Shown: piece after piece, positions 25,501 to 38,215 of the stretch
Layout: the number at the start of each line of letters is the position of its first letter
Position numbering within the stretch: the first letter of the stretch is position 1
Origin: Andrena cerasifolii
Taxonomy: Eukaryota > Arthropoda > Insecta > Hymenoptera > Andrenidae
Length of the DNA: 64,000 nt
Direction: 5' to 3'
Assembly: GCF_050908995.1 (NCBI RefSeq)
Contig: NW_027484979.1
Span: 1-64,000 of the forward strand
The notes under the pieces: generated by a model
Told to the model about the DNA's origin: nothing
Seen by the model: the letters and a program-made list of their open reading frames with translations, nothing else
Databases searched by the model: none
Made by a program: the position numbers and the translations under genes

Positions 25501-26439
25501 AGGCCTTTCAAGAGGCGTTCGAAAATTGTGCGACTCTTCGGTAAACAGTCACTGTCTCGAAACATCTGCGCCACTTCTCGCTCATTGATTTGCCCTCCGG
25601 AGACGTTACTTTGTGCCATCTCTTTCGAGGGCATGTTCTCCTGTTACAAAGCCCAATTTTGTGCATTCTGAAAATTTTCGCCAGATTTTGGCCAATATAT
25701 CAGGAGAACATGAAGTTGAAAGAGGTATACTAAATTTCAGCTTCAAAGGCATCGCCTTAAACTTGCAATTAAGAGGCGCAGGCCATTCAAGGGGCGTTCG
25801 AAAATTGTGCGTCTCTTCGTTAAACAGTCACTGTCTCGAAACACCTGCGCCACTTCTCGCTCTTTCGTTTGCTGTCCGGAGACGTTATATTGTTCCATCT
25901 CTTTCGACGGCATGTTCTCCTGTTATAAAGCTCAATTTTGTGTATTCTCGAAATTTTCGCCAGATTTTGGCCAATATATCAGGAGAAAATGAATTGGAAA
26001 GAGGTATACTAAATTTCAGCTTCAAAGGCATCGCCTTAAAGTTGCAAATAAGAGGCGCAGGCCTTTCAAGAGGCGTTCGAAAATTCTGCGTCTCGTTGTT
26101 AAACAATCACTGTCTCGAAACACCTGCGCCACTTCTCGCTCTTTGATTTGCTCTCCGGAAACGTTACTTTGTGCCATCTCTTTCGACGGCATGTTCTCCT
26201 GTTACAAAGCCCAATTTTGTGCATTCTGAAAATTTTCGCCAGATTGTGGCCAATATATCAGGATAACATGAAGTGGAAAGAGGTATACTAAATTTCAGCT
26301 TCCAAGGCATCGCCTTAAAGTTGCAAATCAGAGGCGCAGGCCTTTCAAGAGGCGTTCGAAAATTCTGTGTGTCTTCGTTAAACAGTCACTGTCTCGAAAC
26401 ATCTGCGCCACTTCTCGCTCTTTGATTTGCTCTCCGGAG
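22466..26439 (+). repeat. Fourteen-unit higher-order block, copy 2
   Basis: This is the partner of 15770-19743. Its first three units or so are repeated again from 26440 to about 27200 (offset 3,906 bases, 14 units), so the block starts a second tandem turn that is cut off by the class B-rich domain. Private changes include GTATTCTAAA (24054), TTTCAACTTC (24621) and GGCCATTCAAGG (25783). Confidence 0.82.
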
Positions 26440-27215
26440 ACGTTACATTGTGCCATCTCTTTCGACGGCATATTCTCCTGTTACAAAGCCCAATTTTGTG
26501 CATTCTGAAAATTTTTGCTAGATTTTGTCCAATATATCAGGAGACCATGAAGCGGAAAGAGGTATACTAAATTTCAGCTTCAAAGGCATCGCTTAAAAGT
26601 ATCAAATCAGAGGCGCAGGCCTTTCAAGAGGCGTTCGAAAATTGTGCGACTCTTCGTTAAACAGTCACTGTCTCGAAACATCTGCGCCACTTCTCGCTCA
26701 TTGATTTGCCCTCCGGAGACGTTACTTTGTGCCATCTCTTTCGACGGCATATTCTCCTGTTACAAAGCCCAATTTTGTGCATTCTGAAAATTTTCGCCAG
26801 ATTTTGGCCAATATATCAGGAGAACATGAAGTTGAAAGAGGTATACTAAATTTCAGCTTCAAAGGCATCGCTTAAAAGTATCAAATCAGAGGCGCAGGAC
26901 TTTCAAGAGGCATTCGAAAATTGTGTGACCCTTCGTTAAACAGTCACTGTCTCGAAACATCTGCGCCACTTCTCGCTATTTGATTTGCTCTCCGGAGACG
27001 TTATATTGTTCCATCTCTTTCGACGGCATGTTCTCCTGTTATAAAGCTCAATTTTGTGTATTCTCGAAATTTTCGCCAGATTTTGGCCAATATATCAGGA
27101 GAAAATGAATTGGAAAGAGGTATACTAAATTTCAGCTTCAAAGGCATCGCCTTAAAGTTGCAAATCAGAGGCGCAGGCCTTTCAAGAGGCGTTCGAAAAT
27201 TCTGCGTGTCTTCGT

Positions 27216-30200
27216 TAAACAGTCACTGTCTCGAAACACCTGCGCCACTTCTCGCTCTTTGATTTGCTCTCCAGAGACGTTACTTTGTTCCATCTCTTTC
27301 GACGGCATGTTGTCCTGTTACAAAGCACAATTTTGTGTATTCTCGAAATTTTCGCCAGATTTTGGCCAATATATCAGGAGAAAATGAAGTGGAAAGAGGT
27401 ATACTAAATTTCAGATTCAAAGGCATCGCCTTAAAGTTGCAAATCGGAGGCGCAGGCCTTTCAAGAGGCGTTCGAAAATTCTGCGTCTCGTTGTTAAACA
27501 ATCACTGTCTCGAAACACCTGCGCCACTTCTCGCTCTTTGATTTGCTCTCCAGAGACGTTACTTTGTTCCATCTCTTTCGACGGCATGTTGTCCTGTTAC
27601 AAAGCACAATTTTGTGTATTCTCGAAATTTTCGCCAGATTTTGGCCAATATATCAGGAGAACATGAAGTCAAAAGAGGTATACTAAATTTCAGCTTCATA
27701 GGCATCGCCTTAAAGTTGCAAATCAGAGGCGCAGGCCTTTCAAGAGGCGTTCGAAAATTCTGCGTGTCTTCGTGAAACAGTCACTGTCTCGAAACACCTG
27801 CGCCACTTCTCGCTCTTTGATTTGCTCTCCGGAGACATTACTTTGTTCCATCTCTTTCGACGGCATATTCTCCTGTTACAAAGCACAATTTTGTGTATTC
27901 TCGAAATTTTCGCCAGATTTTGGCCAATATATCAGGAGAACATGAAGTCGAAAGAGGTATACTAAATTTCAGCGTCAAATGCATCGCCTTAAAGTTGCAA
28001 GTAAGAGGCGCAGGCCTTTCAAGAGGCGTTCGAAAATTCTGCGTCTCGTTGTTAAACAATCACTGTCTCGAAACACCTGCGCCACTTCTCGCTCTTTGAT
28101 TTGCTCTCCAGAGACGTTACTTTGTTCCATCTCTTTCGACGGCATGTTGTCCTGTTACAAAGCACAATTTTGTGTATTCTCGAAATTTTCGCCAGATTTT
28201 GGCCAATATATCAGGAGAAAATGAAGTGGAAAGAGGTATACTAAATTTCAGATTCAAAGGCATCGCCTTAAAGTTGCAAATCGGAGGCGCAGGCCTTTCA
28301 AGAGGCGTTCGAAAATTCTGCGTCTCGTTGTTAAACAATCACTGTCTCGAAACACCTGCGCCACTTCTCGCTCTTTGATTTGCTCTCCAGAGACGTTACT
28401 TTGTTCCATCTCTTTCGACGGCATGTTGTCCTGTTACAAAGCACAATTTTGTGTATTCTCGAAATTTTCGCCAGATTTTGGCCAATATATCAGGAGAACA
28501 TGAAGTCAAAAGAGGTATACTAAATTTCAGCTTCATAGGCATCGCCTTAAAGTTGCAAATCAGAGGCGCAGGCCTTTCAAGAGGCGTTCGAAAATTCTGC
28601 GTGTCTTCGTTAAACAGTCACTGTCTCGAAACATCTGCCCCACTTCTCGCTCTTTGAGTTGCTCTCCGGAGACGTTACTTTGTTCCATCTCTTTCGACGG
28701 CATGTTCTCCTGTTACAAAGCCCAATTCTGTGCATTCTGAAAATTTTCGCCAGATTTTGGTCAATATATCAGGAGAAAATGAAGTGGAAAGAGGTATACT
28801 AAATTTCAGCTTCAAAGGCATCGCCTTAAAGTTGCAAATAAGAGGGGCAGGCCTTTCAAGAGACGTTCGAAAATTCTGCGTCTCTTCGTTAATCAGTCAC
28901 TGTCTCGAAACATCTGCGCCACATCTCGCTCTTTGATTTGCTCTCCGGAGACGTTACTTTGTGCCATCTCTTTCGACTGCATGTTCTCCTATTACAAAGC
29001 CCAATTTTGTGCATTCTGAAAATTTTCGCCTGATTTTGGCCAATATATCAGGATAAAATGAAGTGGAAAGAGGTATACTAAATTTTAGCTTCAAAGGCAT
29101 CGCCTTAAAGTTGCAAATAAGAGGCGCAGGCCTTTCAAGAGGCTTTCGAAAATTGTGCGTCTCTTCGTGAAACAGTCACTGTCTCGAAACACCTGCGCCA
29201 CTTCTCGCTCTTTGATTTGCTCTCCGGAGACATTACTTTGTTCCATCTCTTTCGACGGCATATTCTCCTGTTACAAAGCCCAATTTTGTGTATTCTCGAA
29301 ATTTTCGCCAGATTTTGGCCAATATATCAGGAGAAAATGAAGTGGAAAGAGGTATACTAAATTTCAGATTCAAAGGCATCGCCTTAAAGTTGCAAATCGG
29401 AGGCGCAGGCCTTTCAAGAGGCGTTCGAAAATTCTGCGTGTCTTCGTTAAACAGTCACTGTCTCGAAACATCTGCGCCACTTCTCGCTCTTTGATTTGCT
29501 CTCCGGAGACGTTACGTTGTGCCATCATTTTCGACGGCATGTTCTCCTGTTACAAAGCCCAATTTTGTGCATTCTGAAAATTTTCGCCAGATTTTGGCCA
29601 ATATATCAGGAGAACATGAAGTCGAAAGAGGTATACTAAATTTCAGCTTCAAATGCATCGCCTTAAAGTTGCAAATATGAGGCACAGGCCTTTCAAGAGG
29701 CGTTCGAAAATTCTGCGTCTCGTTGTTAAACAATCACTGTCTCGAAACACCTGCGCCACTTCTCGCTCTTTGATTTGCTCTCCAGAGACGTTACTTTGTT
29801 CCATCTCTTTCGACGGCATGTTGTCCTGTTACAAAGCCCAATTTTGTGTATTCTCGAAATTTTCGCCAGATTTTGGCCAATATATCAGGAGAACATGAAG
29901 TCGAAAGAGGTATACTAAATTTCAGCTTCAAATGCATCGCCTTAAAGTTGCAAGTAAGAGGCGCAGGCCTTTCAAGAGGCGTTCGAAAATTCTGCGTCTC
30001 GTTGTTAAACAATCACTGTCTCGAAACACCTGCGCCACTTCTCGCTCTTTGATTTGCTCTCCAGAGACGTTGCTTTGTTCCATCTCTTTCGACGGCATGT
30101 TGTCCTGTTACAAAGCACAATTTTGTGTATTCTCGAAATTTTCGCCAGATTTTGGCCAATATATCAGGAGAAAGTGAAGTGGAAAGAGGTATACTAAATT

Positions 30201-30632
30201 TCAGCTTCAAAGGCATCGCCTTAAAGTTGCAAATCGGAGGCGCAGGCCTTTCAAGAGGCGTTCGAAAATTCTGCGTGTCTTCGTTAAACAATCACTGTCT
30301 CGAAACACCTGCGCCACTTCTCGCTCTTTCGTTTGCTGTCCGGAGACGTTATATTGTTCCATCTCTTTCGACGGCATGTTCTCCTGTTATAAAGCTCAAT
30401 TTTGTGTATTCTCGAAATTTTCGCCAGATTTTGGCCAATATATCAGGAGAAAATGAATTGGAAAGAGGTATACTAAATTTCAGCTTCAAAGGCATCGCCT
30501 TAAAGTTGCAAATCAGAGGCGCAGGCCTTTCAAGAGGCGTTCGAAAATTCTGCGTGTCTTCCTTAAACAGTCACTGTCTAGAAACATCTGCGCCACTTCT
30601 CGCTCTTTGATTTGCTCTCCGGAGACGTTACT
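27216..30632 (+). repeat. Twelve-unit block, copy 1
   Basis: This block of about 3.4 kb matches 31401-34817 at an offset of 4,185 bases (15 units), and through it also 44793-48209. Shared rare features are TGTTTGAGTT-like CTTTGAGTTGC, CATCTGCCCC, GAGGGGCAGG, GAGACGTTGC, GAAAGTGAAG and the AATATGAGGCACAGG variant (29676, 33861, 47253). The match ends where copy 1 reads TTACTTTGTGCC and copy 2 TTACATTGTGCC. Confidence 0.82.
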
Positions 30633-30929
30633 TTGTGCCATCTCTTTCGACTGCATGTTCTCCTATTACAAAGCCCAATTTTGTGCATTCTGAAAATTTT
30701 CGCCTGATTTTGGCCAATATATCAGGATAAAATGAAGTGGAAAGAGGTATACTAAATTTTAGCTTCAAAGGCATCGCCTTAAAGTTGCAAATAAGAGGCG
30801 CAGGCCTTTCAAGAGGCTTTCGAAAATTGTGCGTCTCTTCGTGAAACAGTCACTGTCTCGAAACACCTGCGCCACTTCTCGCTCTTTGATTTGCTCTCCG
30901 GAGACGTTACGTTGTGCCATCATTTTCGA

Positions 30930-33900
30930 CGGCATGTTCTCCTATTACAAAGCCCAATTTTGTGCATTCTGAAAATTTTCGTCTGATGTTGGCCAATATA
31001 TCAGGATAAAATGAAGTGGAAAGAGGTATACTAAATTTTAGCTTCAAAGGCATCGCCTTAAAGTTGCAAATAAGAGGCGCAGGCCTTTCAAGAGGCTTTC
31101 GAAAATTGTGCGTCTCTTCGTGAAACAGTCACTGTCTCGAAACACCTGCGCCACTTCTCGCTCTTTGATTTGCTCTCCGGAGACATTACTTTGTTCCATC
31201 TCTTTCGACGGCATATTCTCCTGTTACAAAGCACAATTTTGTGTATTCTCGAAATTTTCGCCAGATTTTGGCCAATATATCAGGAGAACATGAAGTCGAA
31301 AGAGGTATACTAAATTTCAGCGTCAAATGCATCGCCTTAAAGTTGCAAGTAAGAGGCGCAGGCCTTTCAAGAGGCGTTCGAAAATTCTGCGTCTCGTTGT
31401 TAAACAATCACTGTCTCGAAACACCTGCGCCACTTCTCGCTCTTTGATTTGCTCTCCAGAGACGTTACTTTGTTCCATCTCTTTCGACGGCATGTTGTCC
31501 TGTTACAAAGCACAATTTTGTGTATTCTCGAAATTTTCGCCAGATTTTGGCCAATATATCAGGAGAAAATGAAGTGGAAAGAGGTATACTAAATTTCAGA
31601 TTCAAAGGCATCGCCTTAAAGTTGCAAATCGGAGGCGCAGGCCTTTCAAGAGGCGTTCGAAAATTCTGCGTCTCGTTGTTAAACAATCACTGTCTCGAAA
31701 CACCTGCGCCACTTCTCGCTCTTTGATTTGCTCTCCAGAGACGTTACTTTGTTCCATCTCTTTCGACGGCATGTTGTCCTGTTACAAAGCACAATTTTGT
31801 GTATTCTCGAAATTTTCGCCAGATTTTGGCCAATATATCAGGAGAACATGAAGTCAAAAGAGGTATACTAAATTTCAGCTTCATAGGCATCGCCTTAAAG
31901 TTGCAAATCAGAGGCGCAGGCCTTTCAAGAGGCGTTCGAAAATTCTGCGTGTCTTCGTGAAACAGTCACTGTCTCGAAACACCTGCGCCACTTCTCGCTC
32001 TTTGATTTGCTCTCCGGAGACATTACTTTGTTCCATCTCTTTCGACGGCATATTCTCCTGTTACAAAGCACAATTTTGTGTATTCTCGAAATTTTCGCCA
32101 GATTTTGGCCAATATATCAGGAGAACATGAAGTCGAAAGAGGTATACTAAATTTCAGCGTCAAATGCATCGCCTTAAAGTTGCAAGTAAGAGGCGCAGGC
32201 CTTTCAAGAGGCGTTCGAAAATTCTGCGTCTCGTTGTTAAACAATCACTGTCTCGAAACACCTGCGCCACTTCTCGCTCTTTGATTTGCTCTCCAGAGAC
32301 GTTACTTTGTTCCATCTCTTTCGACGGCATGTTGTCCTGTTACAAAGCACAATTTTGTGTATTCTCGAAATTTTCGCCAGATTTTGGCCAATATATCAGG
32401 AGAAAATGAAGTGGAAAGAGGTATACTAAATTTCAGATTCAAAGGCATCGCCTTAAAGTTGCAAATCGGAGGCGCAGGCCTTTCAAGAGGCGTTCGAAAA
32501 TTCTGCGTCTCGTTGTTAAACAATCACTGTCTCGAAACACCTGCGCCACTTCTCGCTCTTTGATTTGCTCTCCAGAGACGTTACTTTGTTCCATCTCTTT
32601 CGACGGCATGTTGTCCTGTTACAAAGCACAATTTTGTGTATTCTCGAAATTTTCGCCAGATTTTGGCCAATATATCAGGAGAACATGAAGTCAAAAGAGG
32701 TATACTAAATTTCAGCTTCATAGGCATCGCCTTAAAGTTGCAAATCAGAGGCGCAGGCCTTTCAAGAGGCGTTCGAAAATTCTGCGTGTCTTCGTTAAAC
32801 AGTCACTGTCTCGAAACATCTGCCCCACTTCTCGCTCTTTGAGTTGCTCTCCGGAGACGTTACTTTGTTCCATCTCTTTCGACGGCATGTTCTCCTGTTA
32901 CAAAGCCCAATTCTGTGCATTCTGAAAATTTTCGCCAGATTTTGGTCAATATATCAGGAGAAAATGAAGTGGAAAGAGGTATACTAAATTTCAGCTTCAA
33001 AGGCATCGCCTTAAAGTTGCAAATAAGAGGGGCAGGCCTTTCAAGAGACGTTCGAAAATTCTGCGTCTCTTCGTTAATCAGTCACTGTCTCGAAACATCT
33101 GCGCCACATCTCGCTCTTTGATTTGCTCTCCGGAGACGTTACTTTGTGCCATCTCTTTCGACTGCATGTTCTCCTATTACAAAGCCCAATTTTGTGCATT
33201 CTGAAAATTTTCGCCTGATTTTGGCCAATATATCAGGATAAAATGAAGTGGAAAGAGGTATACTAAATTTTAGCTTCAAAGGCATCGCCTTAAAGTTGCA
33301 AATAAGAGGCGCAGGCCTTTCAAGAGGCTTTCGAAAATTGTGCGTCTCTTCGTGAAACAGTCACTGTCTCGAAACACCTGCGCCACTTCTCGCTCTTTGA
33401 TTTGCTCTCCGGAGACATTACTTTGTTCCATCTCTTTCGACGGCATATTCTCCTGTTACAAAGCCCAATTTTGTGTATTCTCGAAATTTTCGCCAGATTT
33501 TGGCCAATATATCAGGAGAAAATGAAGTGGAAAGAGGTATACTAAATTTCAGATTCAAAGGCATCGCCTTAAAGTTGCAAATCGGAGGCGCAGGCCTTTC
33601 AAGAGGCGTTCGAAAATTCTGCGTGTCTTCGTTAAACAGTCACTGTCTCGAAACATCTGCGCCACTTCTCGCTCTTTGATTTGCTCTCCGGAGACGTTAC
33701 GTTGTGCCATCATTTTCGACGGCATGTTCTCCTGTTACAAAGCCCAATTTTGTGCATTCTGAAAATTTTCGCCAGATTTTGGCCAATATATCAGGAGAAC
33801 ATGAAGTCGAAAGAGGTATACTAAATTTCAGCTTCAAATGCATCGCCTTAAAGTTGCAAATATGAGGCACAGGCCTTTCAAGAGGCGTTCGAAAATTCTG

Positions 33901-35245
33901 CGTCTCGTTGTTAAACAATCACTGTCTCGAAACACCTGCGCCACTTCTCGCTCTTTGATTTGCTCTCCAGAGACGTTACTTTGTTCCATCTCTTTCGACG
34001 GCATGTTGTCCTGTTACAAAGCCCAATTTTGTGTATTCTCGAAATTTTCGCCAGATTTTGGCCAATATATCAGGAGAACATGAAGTCGAAAGAGGTATAC
34101 TAAATTTCAGCTTCAAATGCATCGCCTTAAAGTTGCAAGTAAGAGGCGCAGGCCTTTCAAGAGGCGTTCGAAAATTCTGCGTCTCGTTGTTAAACAATCA
34201 CTGTCTCGAAACACCTGCGCCACTTCTCGCTCTTTGATTTGCTCTCCAGAGACGTTGCTTTGTTCCATCTCTTTCGACGGCATGTTGTCCTGTTACAAAG
34301 CACAATTTTGTGTATTCTCGAAATTTTCGCCAGATTTTGGCCAATATATCAGGAGAAAGTGAAGTGGAAAGAGGTATACTAAATTTCAGCTTCAAAGGCA
34401 TCGCCTTAAAGTTGCAAATCGGAGGCGCAGGCCTTTCAAGAGGCGTTCGAAAATTCTGCGTGTCTTCGTTAAACAATCACTGTCTCGAAACACCTGCGCC
34501 ACTTCTCGCTCTTTCGTTTGCTGTCCGGAGACGTTATATTGTTCCATCTCTTTCGACGGCATGTTCTCCTGTTATAAAGCTCAATTTTGTGTATTCTCGA
34601 AATTTTCGCCAGATTTTGGCCAATATATCAGGAGAAAATGAATTGGAAAGAGGTATACTAAATTTCAGCTTCAAAGGCATCGCCTTAAAGTTGCAAATCA
34701 GAGGCGCAGGCCTTTCAAGAGGCGTTCGAAAATTCTGCGTGTCTTCCTTAAACAGTCACTGTCTAGAAACATCTGCGCCACTTCTCGCTCTTTGATTTGC
34801 TCTCCGGAGACGTTACATTGTGCCATCTCTTTCGACGGCATATTCTCCTGTTACAAAGCCCAATTTTGTGCATTCTGAAAATTTTCGCCAGATTTTGGCC
34901 TATATATCAGGAGAACATGAAGTCAAAAGTGGTATACTAAATTTCAGCTTCATAGGCATCGCCTTAAAGTTGCAAATAAGAGGCGCAGGCCTTTCAAGAG
35001 GCGTTCGAAAATTGTGCGACTCTTCGTTAAACAGTCACTGTCTCGAAACATCTGCGCCACTTCTCGCTCTTTGATTTGCCCTCCGGAGACGTTACTTTGT
35101 GCCATCTCTTTCGAGGGCATGTTCTCCTGTTACAAAGCCCAATTTTGTGCATTCTGAAAATTTTCGCCAGATTTTGGCCAATATATCAGGAGAACATGAA
35201 GTTGAAAGAGGTATACTAAATTTCAGCTTCAAAGGCATCGCCTTA
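30930..35245 (+). repeat. Fifteen-unit block, copy A
   Basis: About 4.3 kb here matches 44322-48637 at an offset of 13,392 bases (48 units). It includes the whole second copy of the 12-unit block. The rare variant CGTCTGATGTTGGCC (30980 and 44372) sits near the left edge. One difference I see is CGCTCTTTGATTTGCCC (35066) against CGCTCATTGATTTGCCC (48458). The match fails from about 35141, where this copy reads CCCAATTTTG and the other CCCAAATTTG. Confidence 0.8.
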
Positions 35246-37610
35246 AACTTGCAATTAAGAGGCGCAGGCCTTTCAAGGGGCGTTCGAAAATTGTGCGTCT
35301 CTTCGTTAAACAGTCACTGTCTCGAAACACCTGCGCCACTTCTCGCTCTTTCGTTTGCTGTCCGGAGACGTTATATTGTTCCATCTCTTTCGACGGCATG
35401 TTCTCGTGTTATAAAGCTCAATTTTGTGTATTCTCGAAATTTTCGCCAGATTTTGGCCAATATATCAGGAGAAAATGAATTGGAAAGAGGTATACTAAAT
35501 TTCAGCTTCAAAGGCATCGCCTTAAAGTTGCAAATAAGAGGCGCAGGCCTTTCAAGAGGCGTTCGAAAATTCTGCGTCTCGTTGTTAAACAATCACTGTC
35601 TCGAAACACCTGCGCCACTTCTCGCTCTTTGATTTGCTCTCCGGAAACGTTACTTTGTGCCATCTCTTTCGACGGCATGTTCTCCTGTTACAAAGCCCAA
35701 TTTTGTGCATTCTGAAAATTTTCGCCAGATTGTGGCCAATATATCAGGATAACATGAAGTGGAAAGAGGTATACTAAATTTCAGCTTCAAAGGCATCGCC
35801 TTAAAGTTGCAAATCAGAGGCGCAGGCCTTTCAAGAGGCGTTCGAAAATTCTGTGTGTCTTCGTTAAACAGTCACTGTCTCGAAACATCTGCGCCACTTC
35901 TCGCTCTTTGATTTGCTCTCCGGAGACGTTACTTTGTGCCATCTCTTTCGACGGCATATTCTCCTGTTACAAAGCCCAATTTTGTGCATTCTGAAAATTT
36001 TCGCTATATTTTGTCCAATATATCAGGAGAACATGAAGTGGAAAGAGGTATACTAAATTTCAGCTTCAAAGGCATCGCTTAAAAGTATCAAATCAGAGGC
36101 GCAGGACTTTCAAGAGGCGTTCGAAAATTGTGCGACTCTTCGTTAAACAGTCACTGTCTCGAAACATCTGCGCCACTTCTCGCTCATTGATTTGCCATCC
36201 GGAGACGTTACTTTGTGCCATCTCTTTCGACGGCATGTTCTCCTATTACAAAGCCCAGTTTTGTGCATTCTGAAAATTTTCGTCTGATTTTGGCCAATAT
36301 ATCAGGATAAAATGAAGTGGAAAGAGGTATACTAAATTTTAGCTTCAAAGGCATCGCCTTAAAGTTGCAAATAAGAGGCGCAGGCCTTTCAAGAGGCTTT
36401 CGAAAATTGTGCGTCTCTTCGTGAAACAGTCACTGTCTCGAAACACCTGCGCCACTTCTCGCTCTTTGATTTGCTCTCCGGAGACATTACTTTGTTCCAT
36501 CTCTTTCGACGGCATATTCTCCTGTTACAAAGCACAATTTTGTGTATTCTCGAAATTTTCGCCAGATTTTGGCCAATATATCAGGAGAACATGAAGTCGA
36601 AAGAGGTATACTAAATTTCAGCGTCAAATGCATCGCCTTAAAGTTGCAAGTAAGAGGCGCAGGCCTTTCAAGAGGCGTTCGAAAATTCTGCGTCTCGTTG
36701 TTAAACAATCACTGTCTCGAAACACCTGCGCCACTTCTCGCTCTTTGATTTGCTCTCCAGAGACGTTACTTTGATCCATCTCTTTCGACGGCATGTTGTC
36801 CTGTTACAAAGCACAATTTTGTGTATTCTCGAAATTTTCGCCAGATTTTGGCCAATATATCAGGAGAAAATGAAGTGGAAAGAGGTATACTAAATTTCAG
36901 ATTCAAAGGCATCGCCTTAAAGTTGCAAATCGGAGGCGCAGGCCTTTCAAGAGGCGTTCGAAAATTCTGCGTCTCGTTGTTAAACAATCACTGTCTCGAA
37001 ACACCTGCGCCACTTCTCGCTCTTTGATTTGCTCTCCAGAGACGTTACTTTGTTCCATCTCTTTCGACGGCATGTTGTCCTGTTACAAAGCACAATTTTG
37101 TGTATTCTCGAAATTTTCGCCAGATTTTGGCCAATATATCAGGAGAACATGAAGTCAAAAGAGGTATACTAAATTTCAGCTTCATAGGCATCGCCTTAAA
37201 GTTGCAAATCAGAGGCGCAGGCCTTTCAAGAGGCGTTCGAAAATTCTGCGTGTCTTCGTTAAACAGTCACTGTCTCGAAACATCTGCGCCACTTCTCGCT
37301 CTTTGATTTGCTCTCCGGAGACGTTACTTTGTGCCATCATTTTCGACGGCATATTCTCCTGTTACAAAGCCCAATTTTGTGCATTCTGAAAATTTTCGCC
37401 AGATTTTGGCCAATATATCAGGAGAAAATGAAGTGGAAAGAGGTATACTAAATTTCAGCTTCAAAGGCATCGCCTTAAAGTTGCAAATAAGAGGGGCAGG
37501 CCTTTCAAGAGACGTTCGAAAATTCTGCGTGTCTTCGTTAAACAGTCACTGTCTCGAAACATCTGCGCCACTTCTCGCTCTTTGAGTTGCTCTCCGGAGA
37601 CGTTACTTTG
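35070..37610 (+). repeat. Nine-unit block, copy 1
   Basis: This block matches 49578-52118 at an offset of 14,508 bases (52 units). Both carry the rare TTTGATCCATC (36772 and 51280), CTCGTGTTATAAAG and CCCAGTTTTG. Copy 2 has private changes near its end, such as CAGTAACTG and CATCAGCCCC. Confidence 0.78.
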
Positions 37611-38215
37611 TTCCATCTCATTCGACGGCATGTTCTCCTGTTACAAAGCCCAATTCTGTGCATTCTGAAAATTTTCGCCAGATTTTGGCCAATATATCAG
37701 GAGAAAAGGAAGTGGAAAGAGGTATACTAAATTTCAGCTTCAATGGCATCGCCTTAAAGTTGCAAATAAGAGGCGCAGGCCTTTCAAGTGGCGTTCGAAA
37801 ATTCTGCGTCTCTTCGTTAATCAGTCACTGTCTCGAAACATCTGCGCCACATCTCGCTCTTTGATTTGCTCTCCGGAGACGTTACTTTGTGCCATCTCTT
37901 TCGACTGCATGTTCTCCTATTACAAAGCCCAATTTTGTGCATTCTGAAAATTTTCGCCTGATTTTGGCCAATATATCAGGATAAAATGAAGTGGAAAGAG
38001 GTATACTAAATTTTAGCTTCAAAGGCATCGCCTTAAAGTTGCAAATAAGAGGCGCAGGCCTTTCAAGAGGCTTTCGAAAATTGTGCGTCTCTTCGTGAAA
38101 CAGTCACTGTCTCGAAACACCTGCGCCACTTCTCGCTCTTTGATTTGCTCTCCGGAGACATTACTTTGTTCCATCTCTTTCGACGGCATATTCTCCTGTT
38201 ACAAAGCCCAATTTT

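Larger units (their letters stand above)
15770..27215 (+). repeat. Middle-left domain, mixed class A and B units
   Basis: Class B units (TGTATTCTCGAAATT) reappear here singly at about 16454, 19245, 23150, 25941 and 27056, embedded in class A neighbours. They sit at equivalent places in the copies of the 14-unit block. Between the two copies (19.74-22.47 kb) lies a stretch of left-domain-like units, including relatives of the 13616 region. There is no non-satellite sequence. Confidence 0.75.

Noticed and set aside
27661..27700. Promoter-like AT-rich motifs (GGTATACTAAAT)
   Set aside because: Present in every unit without any gene or other promoter element. No basis for calling a promoter.
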